Origin: Uranotaenia lowii
Lineage: Eukaryota > Arthropoda > Insecta > Diptera > Culicidae
Direction: 5' to 3'
Assembly: GCF_029784155.1 (NCBI RefSeq)
Contig: NC_073692.1
Span: 327,007,920-327,071,919 of the forward strand
Length of the DNA stretch: 64,000 nucleotides
Positions 32,535 to 44,589 of the stretch are shown piece after piece. Positions within the stretch are counted from its first letter, which is position 1, and every line of letters begins with the position of its first letter. Below the pieces are notes generated by a model. That model saw only the letters and a program-made list of their open reading frames with translations. It did no database searches and had not been told where the DNA came from. A program made the translations under genes and the position numbers.

Positions 32535-33752
32535 AGATGGGGGCATAATGGCCACCTTAAGGAAAACGCTTATTTAACCATAGAGAACAGCTGTAATATG
32601 TGAATTACATCTATGTTTCGTGTTCAGACACTCAAATAGTCTATTGCCTCATTGGATGAAACTTGAAAAAGTAGATAAAAACGTTTAAAAATGCATTTTA
32701 AAAATTTTCGCCGAAAGCTGAAAACCAGTCACCGTAGAGGCATAATGAGAAACCCCCCGAGGCAGTATGAGCACCATTAATGAAGGCATAATGAGCGTTT
32801 GCTGCCAGAGATTCTGGCAGCAAATTCAACTCGATGGAGTCAACTGAGTAATAGAGCTACAGCTTGACTTGTATCGTCTGACGATTTGGCCTATTGGTAA
32901 GATGTCGGAGAGGCAATCAGTAGGCTCGAGCTCGATTCCTGGTCGAAGTGATTTTTTTTTTCATTTATCATTCATGATCATGATTGCACTAAACGGTGAG
33001 GCGTAGATTCATCAAACGAAGCAATAACAAAATAATCTAGGTCTGTTTGTAGAATTCAAAGAATAAACACATGCTCATACATTATGTTTTTGGTGTTTTG
33101 TTTGCCGGATGATGCTTTGATGCTATTAGCCGTATAACGTATCAATAAAAAAAATCAATCATGAATGGTATGTGCAAAAAAATCCCCTCGAAAAGGAATC
33201 GAACTCGAGTCTGCTGATTACCTCTCCGACACCTTACCAATAGGCCAAATCGACAGACGAAACAAGCCAAGCTGTAGCTCTATTATTCAGTTGACTTCAT
33301 CGAGTTGAATTCGCTGCTAGATTCCCCAGCAGAAAATGCTCATTATGCCTTCATTGATAGTGCTCTGTTCGCCTCTAGTGAACAAATTAAAGTAAAAAAG
33401 CGTTTAAAATTGATTAAAGTGAAAAATCAAATTTTTATGATGTTGAAAATTGAGAAACAATGTGTAAATCATGTTTCAGTGCGTACATTACAGATCAAGA
33501 TGATTTAAAGGTCATAAAAGCTTATTTGGTGGTGCTCAAAAATTATAATATTTTCGTCACTTGAGAACCTAGCTGGTTATTATTTAATATTTCTGTAAAG
33601 ATGAAAAGGATATTTCTTTTTTGATTAAAAATTAATACTATGGGTAGTACGAAACAAGTCCTTATGAAAATTTGTTTAAGAAAATACGTACTTATGTAGA
33701 AAAAAGTAGTGCTCATTATTCCCTGGGTGCTCGTTATGCCCTCATCTCCCCT
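32535..33752. mobile_element. Foldback element with internally inverted tRNA-like heads
   Basis: The outer ends are inverted (GATGGGGGCATAATGGCCACC-type at 32537 and its complement ending near 33746). The inner arms at about 32770-33000 and 33120-33350 are long inverted copies. Each arm holds a tRNA-like segment: TGGCCTATTGG (32887-32897) with CTCGATTCC (32931-32939), and the complements CCAATAGGCCA (33237-33247) and GGAATCGAAC (33195-33204). Short CATAATGAGCA blocks are reiterated. No protein is encoded. It may be a foldback transposon that captured, or was built from, a SINE head. Confidence 0.7.
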
Positions 33753-35527
33753 AATATAAATAATGATGATAAAAATAATTTTCTATTCTGATTTTTTTAT
33801 ATTCAAATAATTTTAGATTCTCCAGAAAATTCAAAGCTTCTACTCTTTTAAAGCTTTGTACATTTAGAAATGGAACAGTTACTAATGCGTGTATCTAAAA
33901 AAACGGATCGTTTGATTAAAAAACTTTCCATGAACGAATTAGATGTTATCTTATGACTCTTAATTAAAAAACTTGAAAAAAAAATATCGTGTTTTGTATG
34001 TTTTTTTAAATATATTCTTAGTATCTCCCATCGGCCTGCGCACACTTTTTTCAGTCATGTTATTGTTCAGTTTTTCCCACATTTAATTCTTCAAATCTGT
34101 ATTTTGGCAAGCTGCATTCTCCTCCTTTAATTGTCGCTACTTTTCGGTCGAATGTTTCTCTTTTGCAAAAAAAATGTGTGTAATTTGGTTGATTCATCTG
34201 TTCCGAAATCAACAAATCTTGATTATTTTATGTGCCACTAAATTACTTTTTAACTGGAAAGTCTGCCGACAAAATCTGACAAAAACGAAGAAAAATCATC
34301 ATGAGATTGAACTTTAAATATAATCGGTATGTTAAGATCGAATGTTGCGAAATATACATACATTTTAAGCTTTTAATGCAGTGAAATATATTGTTCTTGT
34401 TTTGAAAATTGTTGTTTTTTCCACAAGAGCAGAGTCTTGGCAAATAATTCAATTATTTACAAAACAATAAGCAAATACATACTTTAATCCTCAAGGGTCC
34501 ATGCCACAATAAGAAATGCTATATGATTCTACCGCTGGATTTGTTTGAAATAGGCTTTTTCATAAGTTTTGTCGTCCATTAGAAATCACCTTTCTAATTG
34601 CCTCGGTACCGACTTTCCAGCTTACGAGCTCTTGAACTATCAAAAATTTGATGCTTAGGTTTAGGATTTTATAATTATAGCAAGACAAGACTTTTAGCTA
34701 ATCGGAGAAAAATTTGTGACATTTCAGCGATCAACACTTAGTTTTTCGCTTATTAAAAATTTAAAATTCTGATGAGCCTTGACTTTCCTAATGACTCTTA
34801 ACCCTAGTTGCCGATCATGCGCTTCATTCCAACGAATGATTCGAACATTGAGGACAATTTTGACAGTGTTTGCATATTTTTACACCACTCACGCCAAATT
34901 TTTTTTATTAATCAACGGTTTTGTCATCTTTCGATATAATTATAACGGATTTTGAAGGAAACAATGCAATTTTTTTTCCTTTTTATCTTGCATCGTAATT
35001 ATCTCGAAAACGCGAGAATTTTAAAATTTGAAAAAATGGTCTGACAACAAAATATCGTTAAAATTTTGTGTGTCCGATAACAAGGAAATGGGCTATTAGC
35101 AAAAGAAAGTGTCCCATTTAAAAATGATCTAAGCTTTAATATTAAAAAATCAAGCTTATGAATTAACTTAATTGTGAATTGAAAAAATATTTCATTTCAG
35201 GCTTTTCTAAGTTTTCTGGCTAAATAAAATTCTTTTATTTCTTTTTCCTTACCTACGCATTTCCAAAGCAAATACAATCTTAATGCGCTTATTCAGAAAT
35301 CAACGAAATTTACAAGCATTGTACACTGACATTTGGTGACCAAAGATGAGAACTTTCAGTGAAGGGAAAACTGTTTGTTTTTGCGACTTTTCTCGAAACA
35401 CTTTTTTTCAGAACTAGTTAATTTCCGTACAATATATTAAGTTTCTCATTTGAAAAATACGTGAATTTTTAGAAATAAATTTCTTTTTATATGTGATAGA
35501 AATAGAATCATTGCAATATGCATTGAT
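33753..35527. other. AT-rich sequence, no gene seen
   Basis: No ORF with motifs and no repeat boundary is recognised. Confidence 0.4.
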
Positions 35528-36127
35528 GGTGGAATAGTAGGGGAGGAGCGGGCTATATGCGCCTATTAAGCAGAACACTTATTTAATCAAATATCACGTC
35601 GAATATGTGTACAAAAACTATATACACGTGTGCAGGCATCTGTTTTCTATACATTGGAGTAATTTTTATGTTAAAATTTAATTATGTTTCCAAGAAAATG
35701 ATTTTATTATAAGTGTTGTCTAAAATGCCGAACCTCAAACCGTGCGGGCTAAATGCGCCTTTTTATGTTTGGAACAAAATTTTGGATTTTTGGGCAATAC
35801 TTCCGTATAATTTCATTGAAACTGCTAGAAAGTAATAATTTCCGTAAGACAAAGCTGAAGTTTTATAAAAATCTATGTTTATTATTATTTTATGGAATAA
35901 AACAAAAGTAAGGGTTGCCATACTATGGAGGCAGTTCATCTATAAGAAAAACTTCATCAAATCTGTTTTTAGATCTTCAATTCTCTCTTAAGATGTTATT
36001 CAGAGCTTAGATTTGAAGGTTCAATGATAAAAATCATTTATTTATTCAATTTAATCTGTTATTTTAGGATGGAGGCATTTTACAAACATGATGGGGGCAT
36101 ACAAAAACACTCTATTATTCCACTATA
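35528..36127. repeat. Probable MITE with GGTGGAATAGTAG ends
   Basis: GGTGGAATAGTAG (35528-35540) is nearly mirrored by CTATTATTCCACTAT (36113-36127). GGGCTATATGCGCC and GGGCTAAATGCGCC are repeated inside. The terminus TAGGGGAG resembles the ends of elements near 33752, 55735 and 57347. Confidence 0.45.
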
Positions 36128-37008
36128 TAATCATTATTAAACCTCCACAAAAGCTGAAATATGCTCAATTTCTAAAGTTCATTTGAGTTAGAAACAAAAA
36201 CCATCCTAGTTTTGGTTTTAAGCTTCTTTACGTATAATTTTAAAATGTCTAAATATTACATCAAAATGTATCAAAACCTTGTATGATTTTTTAAATTTTT
36301 TTGAGTTTATAAATTCATAAAATTCTTTCTTGCCTTATGTTCTAAGCGTATCACCCTCAAAATGCATTGGTCAGATAAGCTGTCTAGTCAGCCATTTCGC
36401 CAAACAGCCGTAGGGTCATTTAACCCGATAGGCCCATTTAGGAAACCTTTCCCCTATGCAAACACTGCCAAAAATGTCCACAAAGTTCAAATCAAGCATT
36501 GGCGTGAAGTACACGATTGGCAATTACGGTTAAGGTTAAGGGTCATCAGAGAAGTCAAGGCTCAAACTATAGTTTTTATTCATGATTACTAACTAGCTAT
36601 AAGTCATTTAAACCTAACCTTAAACAAACTTTTTTTGCTAGTTTCAAAGCTCTTTAGCTGTATAGCCGGAAGCGAGGCAATGAGACAGATGATTTCTGAT
36701 GGGCGACAAAACATGTGAAAACCCAATTCCCAATTTCAGCAGTTGAATCATATTATAATATTTAATGTATTTGCTGGTGGTTTTGAAAAAAAAAACCCTG
36801 CTTTTGGGTTCAAAAAATCAAAAATTTTCAAAACTAATACTGTGATATTAGCTGTTTACAAAAGCCTATAAAGAGAACTATTGTTTATTTACTTCGGAAC
36901 CTGCGATCTCAACTAATTGTTTTTATTTTAAGTTCAATTTCATGATGACTCTGCTTTGTTTTTGTCAGATTTTGCCAGCAAACTCTTCTGTCCAGTTTCG
37001 GTTTTAAG
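36128..37008. other. AT-rich sequence, no gene seen
   Basis: A 76-codon ORF (36362-36592) has no recognised motif. The last eight bases are the left target duplication of the next element. Confidence 0.4.
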
Positions 37009-38492
37009 TAAGGGTGGTCGGATTTACCGTTTTTTTTTCAAATCCGGTATTTCGGTATTTGAAATTTATAAAACCGATAAAACCGGTAAAACCGGTATTT
37101 TTCAAAATATCTCGAATTCATGAAAAGGTTTCGTCTAATTGCAGTAGTAATGGCATAAAATGCTCAGAATTTATAACGAAATAGATTTAGCAACATTTCC
37201 AATGGAAAAATATGGTATTCTGCCTTTAAATTAACCCTTTGTCATAAATCTATCATCATCCTCATGATAATCATACTATTTATCATCTTGATTTTATTAT
37301 CATAATGAGGTGAGGTTGCGGAAATTCTAAAAGTTTCATATTATTTTCAACGAATTTTTGACCTATACTCTGTAAAACAGTATTCATATTTTAGAACAGA
37401 TTTTACAGATTTAGTAAAAGTTTATAAAGTCTTTCATGAAAATTATATGAAATTGGATGTACAAAAAGATTTTTCGTTAAAACAATGACTTAACTGATTA
37501 ATAAACAAAACTCAAAACACTGTCACAAAGTTGTCTAACGATATAACAGATTATTGTTATCTAAGATACGGATGTTTTCCCCGCAACCTAGGTCATGATC
37601 GCATTAAGTTTGCCTTCCCAAAAATAATACGAACAAATTGAAATAAAAATCTTTTAAAAACCAGTCAAAACTCAGCAAAAAATATAGTTGTTTGGATCTG
37701 ATCCATACGCTCTTTGTTGCAATAATAGTTATAACAACTTTGTTACTGCTTTGTCTGGAAAAATAAAATTCTTCAACGGTGTTAAAAATATAAACAATGG
37801 AACTCTATTACCTTGAATTACCTTGAAAATATTGATAAAAAATTCAAACAAACAGTCTAACATGTGTTTAAATACTGAATCTGTTGAAACATTTCATTTT
37901 TTGAAACAAACAGGAAGTTTCTAATCAGTTTTTAATATTTTTGGTTTTAAAATGCAAATTTGTGAAAGCCCGGCACCGCCTAGAACGATTTTTAAATACT
38001 TGGCCTGTTTTAAGATGAAACATTTTTGCCAATTTTACCAAATTCCAGCTTATCAATGTAAAATTCAATCATAAATTTCTTGTAGCTGTATCTTTTTTCA
38101 GTCATTGTACACTTGTACAGTCTTAAAATGTTGTGGAGCGCTAGTTGGATAGCTGAACTGAAATGTGTAAAGATTCATGAAAAAAGCTTTAATTCAAAAA
38201 GTTTTATCGACAAGTTTTAGCATTAATCAAATCTCGCATAAACCTTGAAGAAAGGTTTATTGAGCTTGGATTTTGATGCTGATTGAACAAAATTTGGGTA
38301 TTTGTACTCATAAATATTTGATAAAAAAAGAAACATCATGCTTTGTCAATTTTAGAACAATGCCAAATAATGATGAAAAATTCACCGGAAATACCGTTTT
38401 TTTACCGTCCCAAAAGTCGATATTTCGGTATTGAGAAAATGGACGGGTTTACCGGTTTTACCGGTTTCGGTAAAACCGGTTAGACCACCCTA
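37009..38492. mobile_element. Non-autonomous hAT-like element with ACCGGT subterminal repeats
   Basis: The ends read TAAGGGTGGTC and, inverted, TAGGGTGGTC. The 8-bp duplication GTTTTAAG flanks them (37001-37008 and 38493-38500), as expected for hAT. Both subterminal regions carry many AAAACCGGT or ACCGGTTTT motifs (37070-37100 and 38455-38480). These are candidates for transposase binding. The interior is AT-rich with no ORF. Confidence 0.8.
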
Positions 38493-38500
38493 GTTTTAAG

Positions 38501-38619
38501 TGTACAAAAATTAAGTTTTATTAATTTTGAAACAGCTAAATCCACCAAATTGCCCTCAGTTTCTTTGAAAACAGGATTATTTTGCCAAAAAGTAGGGGAA
38601 GTCGATCGAGAAGGATGCA
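38501..38619. other. Spacer, no feature recognised
   Basis: AT-rich sequence lies between the hAT-like element and the repeat array. Confidence 0.3.
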
Positions 38620-40110
38620 GCCACCTACAATACAGATTAGATGGTATTGCGTGATCAGGTTAAACGAGGTGAAGTCTAATTTCACTATTTGATGACATCT
38701 TGAAATCCAAAATGGCGGCTTCCGCAGAACTTTTAAATTAGGTAAACGATCAAAAATCGCAATAAACCCCCACCCCCACACTAAATTCCCAGAATAAAAC
38801 AAACCCCCCCCCCCCCCCCCCCCCCAAAATTTGGGGGTATTGGGTAAAAAGGTTAAACTAGATGAAGTCGAATTTCGCTTTTTGACGCCATTCTGAAATC
38901 CAAGATGGTGGCTTCCGATCAACTTTAATATGCTGTAAATGATTGAAAATCGCATGAATTTCCACCATATGGGTGTAGGGTGGAAAGGGTAAATTAGAAA
39001 TTATCAAATCTCGCTATCTGACGCCACCCAAGATGGCGGATTCAGCTGATCTTAAACTTCTAAAAATGGTTGAAAATCTCATTAAAATTTTATGCGGTTT
39101 TCAGTGATTTACATGCCTTAAATAAAGCGGAAGCCGCCAATTCGACTTCTTATTGTTTAGACCTTTTACCCAATACCCATATCAGGCTCGTGCAAAGGAC
39201 CCTTTCTTTTGATGGTTTTCGAAATTCGATTTTAGATAGAAATATTAGCAATGCCAATAATTCCTTATAACTAAGAAAATGGATTCCTAAAACCATCTTT
39301 CAAAAATGAGATCAGATTTTAGAGTAGCAATGATTCAAATTGTTAAAGCACAATGTTTAAATTTATTATTTGAATTTATATATCTTTTCTTCATTTTCAA
39401 TTGAAGGGTTCATTGAAAAATTCTTCTGTTATTATATGATAAATTTGATATAAAATTTTACTTAAATTTGAAATATGAACTATCGATTAGGAAAAAAATA
39501 TTATTCAGTTTAAAGGAGTTTATTCAAAACTAAGCAGAACATTATTGATTTGAATTTTACAAAGAGAGTATTTAACTTAATTTCAAGCATGCCAGTGATC
39601 TAAGTCTTTATAGTTGAACCTTTTCAACTAATACCCATATTTCGCGAGTTTTATATGATTTCAAAGTAGTCGAAGATTCCTTTGAAATGAAATACTAGTA
39701 TTTGGGTCTTTCAAATACTGTAGCTGAATTCAAAGGAATCTTCGACTACTTTGAAATCATAGTTTCATTCAGCTAAGAGGTTCTTCAAACCTTTGATTAT
39801 TAGGGTTTTATATGATTTTCAGTCATTAAAGCATCTTAAAGTTAAGCAGCTGCCGCCATATTGGATTTCAAGATGCCATCGGACAACCAAATATGACTTC
39901 TACTCGTTCAGCCCTTTCACCTAATACCCATATTGTGGATGTTTCTTGAGATTTTCAAGAACTTACAGCTTTGAAAAAAAAAAGTGGAAGCCTCCATCTT
40001 CGATTAATGCTAAGGTCAAGCAACAATTTTTTTCTTCTAGTAGAAGACTTCTACTAGTTTTGTCCTATCACTCAATACTCATATTGATTAAATATTCATA
40101 CCCTTTCCGG
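38620..40110. repeat. Diverged direct and inverted repeat array with CCAAGATGGCGG core
   Basis: Units of roughly 130 bp recur, each with TGAAGTC, an AATTTCGCT block, TTTGACGCCAT, GAAATCCAAGATGGCGG, CTTCCG and an ACCCATAT boundary. Direct copies lie near 38670, 38860 and 38990. Inverted copies lie near 39100-39180, 39600 and 39800-39940. A C-run of 22 (38804-38825) interrupts the second unit. It has no coding capacity. Confidence 0.65.
39655..39760. repeat. Perfect 32-bp inverted repeat (hairpin)
   Basis: The 32 bases at 39655-39686 are exactly complementary to 39729-39760, with a 42-bp loop. The loop holds a nested pair, AGTATTTG and CAAATACT, that lengthens the stem. A recent local inversion-duplication or a hairpin transcript is possible. 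Confidence 0.85.
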
Positions 40111-40517
40111 TGATTTTATGTATATCCAAAATTTTTATATATTTTTTCATTTAAATATGTGTTACCTGACACCCGTTAACATTTGAAATGTTAATTTATG
40201 TTTTTTTAAATTTTGTCACTTTGTTTTCTTTAAGTTTATTTTGTTGTCTTTTGTCTTGTTTGACTTTTTTTTATGATTTATTAAGCTGGTTTCTTTCTTT
40301 CATATTTGTAAATTTTTGTCATTTTTCCTTTTATTTTGTTTTATCCAATTTATATCTAGTGTTATCATGATTGAATTGGTTTTATCTTGTTGAGTATTGT
40401 TAATCTAGTTTAAACTTTGTTATCATCAATTTGGTCGCCCTAAGAGCATGCCATGTGACAGGTCCTGAAGAAAACCCCTGGAAACCAGATTGTCTTCTGC
40501 CGCTTTTTCCCGCTACG
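40111..40517. other. T-rich low-complexity sequence
   Basis: TTTTGT-rich sequence, with no gene. Confidence 0.4.
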
Positions 40518-40519
40518 TA

Positions 40520-43500
40520 GGGTAACGGACTTATTTTGGACCGGGTACATATTTTGGACCACCTTGCAGCTTTTTTCCAATCATTCTCTCATAAATCATG
40601 TTTATCATGAAAATTTTGAACAAATATAGTTAAAGCTACTTCTTATGATTCTAATCATATCTAAGATTCCATTTAAATATGCTTATAAGGGCTAGAAAAT
40701 TGAAAATAAAGATTTCTAGAGTTTGTTTTGATTAGGTCGTAAGAACCACTTGGCATGTTTTGAGAAAATCGATGTTCAAGTTCCGAAACACCTTTTTAAT
40801 TCTTACTTTGTTATTACTGGTCAAATTCGTCTGCAAATTCGAAATTTAATGTAAAACTGAACGCAGAACATGATGATGTACTTGAAACTTACATAAAATC
40901 ATTTCATATCAATGAACATGTACTTACGACATACTGCATTTCTCTTCTGGCGCATAAGTCTTTTTGATCATTTGATAATTCTGGTAGATTCTGGTTACAA
41001 AAACTGATTTGATTGGCCCAAATGCTCAGTTATTCGTTCGAAGATGTTTGAAGAAAGGTTTTGAATGGTAATCCCATCCAATTAGTACGCGGAAATCATT
41101 GAGCGATGGCATTTGTAATTATTGCATTGTGGGACTTGCCATGAGAGTTCTCCCGGACATTTCCGATCACTACCATTGGTGCTACTGGCCGTTAAAGGTG
41201 TTAAAAAGCATCGCACATCTGTTTTGGTTAATTCGTTTGCCTCGCTGTAATGAAAAAAATAATACTCACTATTCACACAGTGAAAAGTGAAGCTGATGGT
41301 ACTAACCCAACACAAATTTGGAGCCATTTATATTATCAGGACAGCTAGGATCACTCCCGGACACAGTTTTCGTTGAAATTTACACGAATATTCATAACAT
41401 GACAAAGAAAATTTCGCGACGAAGCATTACGTCGTAAAAACCAACCTGACGAATTGTTTTTAGCGACCTTTTGCATCCCGGCAAGTACACGACAACGCAA
41501 AATGACGCAAAAACCAAATTGCACTGAAAAATGAGAAAGTCATCATACGTCCTAAATTCAAATCATTATGTAAAAGTTATTTTATGATAAAATGAAACCA
41601 ATTTTTAACCAAAGATGAAGTACATGCTTATCAATCGTTTGCAGCAAATAACTCAGTTTTGTTTATATTGGTTCATACGACCTAATCAAAACAAATTCTA
41701 GATTTGATTTTTCACTGTTGGGCCAAATAAAGCCCATTTTAGGAGGACGTGCCATTATTGGAGTCAACTTCCAAGATGTTTTCTGCCTAACTGTGTTGAA
41801 TTCATCAACTACAAACATGTTCACAGCTGTGACAAAACACTTGAAAACTACTTTGCAAGCTAAAAAAAACAAAAAAAATTGTTTTAATAGCAATTTGACC
41901 CATGTCGAAAATAGGTCCTACTTAATTCCTTAGGGACATATTTTGGACCACCCACCATAACCTGAGTATTAGACTAGCTGTTAAATGTTCATGAACGTTA
42001 TTAAAACGTTGTACGGTGAAACGGTGATATAAAAAGTATTATGCACACCATTTCAATCGCTTAAAATAAATAAAATTTGGAATTTTGGCATTTTTTTTTA
42101 TTTAATCAACTCTCTAAAGCCCAAACCCGCCTTTAGACAGGGTTTACTTCAATCGGCATAAAACCAAGCCAATCATTGTTTCAACTTACATACTTTTTGT
42201 GCATTATGCTTCAAACCACGTTAATCTGACAATCTACATTAAAGGCAAATGTTTGATAAGCAGTTGTCAAAAGCTACAGCTTAAAGAAGCTTAGAAACAT
42301 GAATAAACTAGACATGCACGAAATTTTTATTAAGTCATTATTTTTTATGCTTCATAATTATTGACAGTTTGATCTAAAAGTTACAACCATTCAGGGTTGA
42401 TTTTCGAGAAAAAAAAACTTGATTAGGTAGAAGAGATGAAATGTAAACCCCGTCTAAGGTAGGGGCTGGGAAAAAAACTACAACAATTCGCAAATATGTA
42501 ACTGAGTTAAATATTTGTAACAGTTGAAAGATATCAGTTAATAATAGAAAAATTTTATCAAACAATATATTCAACTTCACTATGAGATAGTCTTAACATG
42601 ATTAAAAACTTAGGAAAAAATTGTTGAAAGGTGTAAAAAATACGCGAAAATTCTTAAAAATCTCGTTTATCAGCCCATGTGGTTATGCGGTTTTGGAATA
42701 AAAACTGTTGAATGATTTACTTCATCGATAATTTGTTTCGCAGAACAAAAGTTGATTTAAAGATAAGACTGAATTTTTGTGAATTTTCCAGCGAACAAAA
42801 AATCTGGCTTTTAGGTGGTTTTAATAATTCTCGCACATTTTTATCTTTTTTGAATCCATGTATTCTCCAGAACTGTAGCCAAACCAAATCCTGTAAGGCT
42901 TTATAAGTCAAAATGCATCAATTGATGTTGCGGAATTGATGATGTCAGACTTTCTTTGATGATGTCAGACTTCTTTAACTGATCATTGGATCGCCTGGAG
43001 GAGATTTGCGTTCTAGTAATTGATCTTAAAGATAAGCCTATTAGCCAGTTTTTAACACTGTAGAACAAATTTCGTCGAGATTGCAGTGTGCTGTCGGAAT
43101 TTTCAAAACACTTGAAACACACTATATAACAGGGGAGTTTTTCTGTTTTTACTCTATTCTTATCGAAAATTACTGTTTTAAAGCAAAAGAAGTTGTGGAA
43201 AAAAACAGATGGTTGTAGGAAATATGCAACAAACAAGTGTACCTAATTAGAGGCTGGGGAAATATTTAAGAAAGTTAGTTCACGAATGAATTAACGTGAT
43301 CAAATATAACTTTACTATTAGAATAAGAAAGGAAAAGATTTACTGAATTATTTGCATAATTGCACATCAAGCGCTGTCGTAAATATAGCAAAATTTAGGA
43401 AAAAAAATTATTTAGTTTGAGGATGGTCCAAAATAGGTCCAGAAGGTGGTCCAAAATAGAAACCTGGTGGTCCAAAATACCAACCAGAGTAATAATCGAA

Positions 43501-43679
43501 GAAACGAGTTTTTAGGCTTTAATCTTGTTACATTGCAACAAACGACGACACGTTTCGATAGAAAAAGTCTTGATCTTCGTAATGAACGGATAAAGCAGTC
43601 AAAATTTTTAACATGTACTTTTTATTTCAGAAAATAGCATAGCCACTTCCCAAAGCGGTCCAAAATAGGTCCGTTACCC
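40520..43679. mobile_element. TA-flanked 3160-bp element with reiterated TATTTTGGACC
   Basis: The 23-bp terminal inverted repeats begin GGGTAACGGACYTATTTTGG (40520-40542 and 43657-43679, one mismatch). They are flanked by TA (40518-40519 and 43680-43681), the target rule of Tc1/mariner-like elements. The motif TATTTTGGACC or its complement recurs at about 40532, 40550, 41939, 43425, 43448, 43468 and 43657, with opposite orientation in the two ends. A further inverted pair lies inside (40716-40746 with 41670-41701). No transposase is recognised; a 76-codon minus ORF at 41663-41893 has no known motif. Confidence 0.8.
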
Positions 43680-43681
43680 TA

Positions 43682-44589
43682 TTTATCGCCGAGAAACTCT
43701 GTTATCGAAGGGCGTCAAAAAGAACACGTCTCTCAATTAAAACTTATTGTTCCGAACGTTGTTATTTGTAATTGGATATGCACGCCAGCCAGACGAGAGC
43801 AATTGCCCGACAGAGCCCTGCTGTCTCTCTAAGCAGAGCTCATTCTACACAAGCCTTCGTCGTCGTTGTCAATGATGATTCTGCTGGAGGTGTAGCGGTG
43901 CCTTGATGTGTGTATGAGCTAAACAGAGCAGACTTTTGATTACGCTCGATTCGCTCGTATCGCCCCCAGGAAGAGACGACGAGTTTAATGGTGCAAGGAC
44001 AATCTCATCCCGATTTAACTAGACGACGGCGACAAATGCCTGAATCAGGATAGGTGACGAACAACGACAAAAAAGTACGAAATGAAACCCATACGTGAAG
44101 ATAAGGATTGTGACAATTGTGAAATGTGTGAACGTTCAGCAGTTTCGCTTCCGGGGGAGAATTCAGTACGGAATCCGAAGAACGGCAAGTGTGCGATGTA
44201 TTCGGTTGACATTGTTGCACTTTGCACTCTGGGACTAGAAGTACGTCCGAGTTAATTTTTTCAGGACGAGGCCAGCCTTGGTTGAACATGTCTGCAATTG
44301 GAAAAACGTGGGCAGATTTTTGAATCTGGAATCTGGTTTTCTTTTTTTGAATGATGTCTAGATCAACGTTGAAAATAATTATGTTCAAGAAATAGCATTA
44401 TAAGTTTTTGTATGGATCTTGAGAGTTTTAAAATGTGGCTTGAACACGCCTTGCAGAATAAATAACTTTTCAAAATGAATAACAAATCTGAAAGGGAAAA
44501 CTTTGATTTGCCACAAACTCGATAGTTGGCAAATTTGTTGTCCACCTGTCTTTTTTTCTTAGTTGAACCACTAAAAGGAAGCATACATA
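43682..44589. other. Less AT-rich island (about 43690-44060) and flanking sequence
   Basis: The sequence is unique-looking and balanced in composition, rich in CAGAGC and CGTCGTCGTTG blocks, with no convincing ORF. Host non-coding sequence is a possibility. Confidence 0.3.

Noticed and set aside
41663..41893. 76-codon minus ORF as the transposase of the TA-flanked element
   Set aside because: It is too short and has no DDE/D motif.
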